A DNA stretch of 20,995 nucleotides from a virus. The stretch's first letter is position 1. Every line of letters starts with the position of its first letter. Both the position numbers and the translations under genes were made by a program. The stretch spans positions 1 to 20,995 of IMG/VR virus record IMGVR_UViG_3300040751_003709; one strand, given 5' to 3'. Under the pieces are notes generated by a model. The model was not told the origin of the DNA, made no database searches, and was given only the letters and a program-made list of their open reading frames with translations. Shown here piece after piece: positions 18,343 to 20,995 of this stretch.

Positions 18343-18513
18343 TTATTCATCACCAAAATAACAAAGAGTTATTTCCTTCTCCTCAAATGTTGCTTCCAGA
18401 ACAGAGGCTTGAATCAAGCAAGCCTCTCTGGTTTTATAATCGTCATACATTGTATGTCTAATACCATAGTCATCCATGTCAGTAACAATACTGAAAATTA
18501 TTAAAGTCCACAT
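18343..18513 (-). CDS. Small hypothetical protein, MWTL paralog A (56 aa)
   Basis: ATG 18513 immediately follows the TAA of the 25-aa frame (TAAATG); AGGATT is upstream. The product MWTLIIFSIVTDMDDYGIRH ends ITLCYFGDE. Its layout matches paralog B (MWTL start, central Tyr/Asp, Cys in the second half, C-Y-F-G-D end). The tandem pair probably arose by duplication, with divergence since. Confidence 0.75.
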   Translation of the reverse strand: MWTLIIFSIVTDMDDYGIRHTMYDDYKTREACLIQASVLEATFEEKEITLCYFGDE

Positions 18514-18591
18514 TTATATAAATCCTATCCAGTGTGTTACATCATCGCATGGGTCATCAATCCAATGGTGTATAAAAGTATCTATATCCAT
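18514..18591 (-). CDS. Possible 25-aa micro-ORF
   Basis: ATG 18591 with AAGG eight bases before it, reading MDIDTFIHHWIDDPCDDVTH to a TAA that touches the next ATG. The frame is very short, and the upstream tRNA-Thr end lies only 23 bases away. Translation is plausible because of the linked stop/start and ribosome site, but it could be a leader that couples translation of the paralog pair. Confidence 0.45.
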   Translation of the reverse strand: MDIDTFIHHWIDDPCDDVTHWIGFI

Positions 18592-18613
18592 CGTTCGAAC
18601 CTTTTTTTTATTT

Positions 18614-18689
<76 letters not shown>

Positions 18690-18696
18690 GTGTATT

Positions 18697-18774
18697 TGGC
18701 CTCCGCTGAGGGATTCGAACCCCCGACCTAGTGCTTAGAAGGCACTTGCTCTAATCCAGCTGAGCTAAGCGGAG
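18697..18774 (-). tRNA. tRNA-Arg (anticodon UCU)
   Basis: A 78-base cloverleaf on the minus strand: acceptor CTCCGCT/AGCGGAG, D-arm GCTC...GAGC, anticodon arm AGTGC-CTTCTAA-GCACT (anticodon TCT), T-arm GGGGG-TTCGAAT-CCCTC, discriminator G and encoded CCA. It reads AGA, a common codon in AT-rich phage genes. Confidence 0.95.
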
Positions 18775-18780
18775 ATAACT

Positions 18781-18990
18781 TTATCCCTCCAAAAGGAGTT
18801 TTTCTGTTTTGGTGATTTCGTCCTTCAAAAGAAGTTTTTCTCTTTTGAGAGTATTAATGTACAGATCCGGAGCCTTTTCAGCTTCCATTGCAATAATACG
18901 TTGATCCAGATCCCGATGCTTTCGGACCAGAGATTCCATTCTATTTTCCATTGAACCCATGTTCTCACCATTTGTATTGTCTATTAGCAT
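18781..18990 (-). CDS. DUF465 (YdcH)-like small coiled-coil protein (69 aa)
   Basis: MLIDNTNGENMGSMENRMES then LVRKHRDLDQRIIAMEAEKAPDLYINTLKREKLLLKDEI. The HRDLDQRI...LKREKLLLKDEI pattern is that of the small alpha-helical DUF465/YdcH family, also common in alphaproteobacteria. ATG 18990 has GGAGAAC upstream and its own early promoter (19006-19034). Its job in phages is unknown; it may come from a host gene. Confidence 0.83.
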   Translation of the reverse strand: MLIDNTNGENMGSMENRMESLVRKHRDLDQRIIAMEAEKAPDLYINTLKREKLLLKDEITKTEKLLLEG

Positions 18991-19005
18991 TGTTTGTTCT
19001 CCACT

Positions 19006-19034
19006 ATACTATCACGTCCATTTACGAATGTCAA
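19006..19034 (-). promoter_or_regulatory. Early promoter before the DUF465-like gene and tRNAs
   Basis: Minus strand TTGACA (19034-19029), 17-bp spacer, TAGTAT (19011-19006). The leader would be about 9-10 bases. The transcript would continue into tRNA-Arg, tRNA-Thr and the MWTL paralogs. Confidence 0.78.
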
Positions 19035-19041
19035 CAAAAAA

Positions 19042-19920
19042 TTACGTTGGCTGAAACATTTTATGATAAATGTAACTTGTACCGCATTCTTGAAACCATT
19101 CCTCAAATTTGTCTCGAATATCGTGATATTCTTGGGTTATTGATATTTGTTCGGAGCCGATGATTAATGATTCAAATAGCTTATTAGCCTTTAATTGTAA
19201 ATCCACCGGGTAGTCGTGCATTATATATTTAGGTTTTTTCTCTATGTCTGGAAAGTATGGTACACAATGTGATGCTATAATCTCATACACATGCATAGTA
19301 TCCCAGCCTAATTGATCGTTATAAGTCACTGTTGCAAACATTGCCTTAAGAAATTGCACATAATAATAATGCTCTACTTTAAACACATTTGAATTAGGTA
19401 GAAACCTGGAATCATATGGGGCCAAAAGTGATGTTTTTACTTCACGAGTAAATCGTTGCCTATATACAGGAAATGCATGGTGTATAGGATGCACCAGTTT
19501 ATGTTTTTGCTCGCCAATTTCTCTTTTGTAGTAGGTCGATTTTCTAGCAACATTTAAATGTGGGGAATGTGACATTGTAGAGTCAATCACAACAATATTC
19601 TTTTTATTATATTTTTTAAATATCTTTTCCACAAAAGGAGCATTCATATTTTTGGATAGCCAATTGATGTCGGAAAATAAAACCATGTCAAAATCATAAT
19701 TATGAGCTTGTTTAGGTGAGATCCAAGTAATTCTTTCTTTTTTCCATGCCGGGATGTTTTTATAAACCGAATGGTTTGTTGCATTTCCCCAATCATTAAA
19801 ATATGCAGCGTTGAGAGAATTTGCATATATTTCTACATTACCACAAAATATTAAATGACCTATAATAAGATCCTTTAATGTTTCAGGAGTAAAGTCAGGG
19901 TTATAGATAAACAATTTCAT
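19042..19920 (-). CDS. Probable glycosyltransferase-like protein (292 aa)
   Basis: Starts at ATG 19920, just after the methyltransferase stop. Visible features: an N-terminal MKLFIYNPDFTPETLKDLI, a central SDINWLSKNMNAPFVEKIF and KNIVVIDSTMSHSPH, and a C-terminal block WDTMHVYEIIASHCVPYFPDI (about 225-245) that resembles the E-x7-P-Y-F/V donor-binding end of GT-B glycosyltransferases (exostosin-like). I did not find a complete family signature. It is co-oriented with two methyltransferases and the partial gene at 20557, so sugar attachment on a glycan is plausible. Confidence 0.6.
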   Translation of the reverse strand: MKLFIYNPDFTPETLKDLIIGHLIFCGNVEIYANSLNAAYFNDWGNATNHSVYKNIPAWKKERITWISPKQAHNYDFDMVLFSDINWLSKNMNAPFVEKIFKKYNKKNIVVIDSTMSHSPHLNVARKSTYYKREIGEQKHKLVHPIHHAFPVYRQRFTREVKTSLLAPYDSRFLPNSNVFKVEHYYYVQFLKAMFATVTYNDQLGWDTMHVYEIIASHCVPYFPDIEKKPKYIMHDYPVDLQLKANKLFESLIIGSEQISITQEYHDIRDKFEEWFQECGTSYIYHKMFQPT

Positions 19921-19921
19921 T

Positions 19922-20548
19922 TTACATATTCTTTTTAATAAACAGTTGATCTAATGCAGTTTTGTTTCCGATATTAATTACACTCAATTTGTCCCAATGT
20001 ATATTTACAAATGTATCAATAGCAACTTTAGGTGTATTATTGGGATTATCAAATCGCTCGTCGTTCCAAGGCTTCCAATGCCAGTCATCGAATATAATTA
20101 CACCACCAGGGCGAATGAGTTTAAAGGCGAGTGTAGCGTCTAGCAAAACATCAGGTGCTGTATGTGACCCATCGACATAAATCAAATCAAACTTGCCTTC
20201 ATATCTATCCATCATAGCACTCATAAGCCGGTGGGAATATGTCTTTTCTTTAATAATCTGGGTGCTTCGTTTTGCTTTTGTTTTGGCCAATTTTATATTT
20301 GAATCAAATCGCTTTTCAACATCACTCATATTTACATCAGTGTGTTCCATGCTACCTTCCCAGGTATCAACTGCCCAAAGCTTCACATCGTCAGACCAAT
20401 CATTTTGTTCTATCATATATGTAGTGCATTGGCCTTCGTAACAGCCTATTTCCATAATATGCTCTGGTTTCCACTCTCGTAAAAGTATTTCCCACACGGA
20501 AAATGTCGTTGAGTTTCTAAACCATTTATTTGTAAACTTGTATTCCAT
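19922..20548 (-). CDS. Class I SAM-dependent methyltransferase (Methyltransf_24 type)
   Basis: A 208-aa protein with SAM motif IMEIGCYEGQ (31-40), LWAVDTWEGS (57-66), FDLIYVDGSHTAPDVL (about 120-135) and RPGGVIIFDDWHW (about 146-158). This is the class I fold of the kind that methylates sugars or small molecules. GGATAAG precedes ATG 20548. It lies one base upstream of the glycosyltransferase-like gene, in a unit with other glycan-type genes. Confidence 0.88.
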   Translation of the reverse strand: MEYKFTNKWFRNSTTFSVWEILLREWKPEHIMEIGCYEGQCTTYMIEQNDWSDDVKLWAVDTWEGSMEHTDVNMSDVEKRFDSNIKLAKTKAKRSTQIIKEKTYSHRLMSAMMDRYEGKFDLIYVDGSHTAPDVLLDATLAFKLIRPGGVIIFDDWHWKPWNDERFDNPNNTPKVAIDTFVNIHWDKLSVINIGNKTALDQLFIKKNM

Positions 20549-20556
20549 TCTTATCC

Positions 20557-20995
20557 TTACACATCAATAGGTATATACATGAACTTTTGATTCGTATGGG
20601 CTGGGCAACAGTACTCATAATCAAATAACTGTTCCAATGTAGAATTAGTTCCTATCTTTTCCCACCATTCCTTGACATATACATATGTTGATTCCGAGTT
20701 TTCATGTTGTCTCTTTGCCAGACCAACATTATCAGTCGGGTTCATTGATTTGAAATCGTGTACATTATGATTAAAAATTGGATGTGTATATACATGCCCT
20801 AGCCCTAATACAATATTCTCAGGCGTTGGTTGTAATTTAACCATAAACGGCTCTCGCTGACACCAGGCCATTCTAATACTAATAATATTGGAGGCACCTT
20901 GATTAAAATAATACTCAACAATCTTTTTGGCATAATGTCTTTTAATAATATAACATTGCAACCCATGATCCCAAGGATCTCGAACTCTCGGTGCC
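20557..20995 (-). CDS. Partial gene, possibly glycan-related (N-terminus outside the window)
   Basis: The frame stays open through the right edge (…APRVRDPWDHGLQCYIIKRH), so the apparent start at 20961 (a TTG) is not the real one and the true start lies beyond 20995. At least 145 C-terminal residues are present. The DPWDHGLQCYIIKRHYAKKIV pattern recalls GT25-type glycosyltransferases (an acidic motif before a GLxxYxI segment), but this is a weak match. The rest (GLGHVYTHPIFNHNVHDFKS, NPTDNVGLAKRQHENSES) contains several His and Asn residues. It is placed 8 bases before the methyltransferase gene. Confidence 0.65.
   Translation of the reverse strand, partial: APRVRDPWDHGLQCYIIKRHYAKKIVEYYFNQGASNIISIRMAWCQREPFMVKLQPTPENIVLGLGHVYTHPIFNHNVHDFKSMNPTDNVGLAKRQHENSESTYVYVKEWWEKIGTNSTLEQLFDYEYCCPAHTNQKFMYIPIDV

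Overview
The window is a piece of a lytic T4-type myovirus (phage) genome. It is AT-rich, densely packed and almost free of gaps. The T4 replication genes 33, 59 and 32 lie in T4 order on the minus strand, and both T4-style promoter classes are present: many near-identical TTGACA early promoters and a few TATAAATA late promoters. The host is inferred to be a marine heterotrophic alphaproteobacterium (SAR11 or a relative is possible, not proven). The main support is a permuted tmRNA gene whose tag starts Ala-Asn-Asp-Asn and ends Ala-Leu-Ala-Ala, as in alphaproteobacteria. The gene content also resembles marine pelagiphage-like myoviruses, and there is no photosystem gene.

Layout. Positions 1-2118 (minus) hold a partial conserved gene, then gp32, gp59 and gp33 behind an early promoter. 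Positions 2179-4383 (minus) hold a two-gene bilin cassette, heme oxygenase plus a PcyA/PcyX-type bilin reductase, behind a late-type promoter, and upstream of it an outer-membrane porin-like gene. Positions 4412-4806 hold the permuted tmRNA with terminator and promoter. Positions 4817-5676 hold small early genes and tRNA-Pro. Positions 5750-6082 (plus) hold an EF-hand membrane protein. Positions 6100-7528 (minus) hold a micro membrane protein, a short nucleotide-sugar dehydrogenase and a glycine-zipper protein. Position 7620 onward (plus) is a predicted lipoprotein hydrolase. Positions 8089-11149 (minus) hold early hypothetical genes, a 2OG-Fe(II) oxygenase and a PiT-family phosphate transporter whose 5' leader is two hairpins with the same loop.

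Positions 11350-16779 (plus) form one late operon of 13 tightly spaced genes. It starts with several exported proteins (two of them overlapping out of frame, one pilin-like, one chaperone-like), followed by a membrane coiled-coil protein, a Cys-rich microprotein, a class 3 lipase and small membrane proteins. Positions 16854-20995 (minus) hold methyltransferases, glycan-type proteins, tandem small paralogs, a DUF465-like protein and tRNA-Thr and tRNA-Arg.

The most notable features are the late-expressed heme-to-bilin pathway in a phage that appears not to infect cyanobacteria, the phage-borne two-piece tmRNA, the exported-protein late operon, the repeated early promoter module, and RNA structures suggesting promoter-dependent translation. 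All functions are read from sequence only; no database search was possible.
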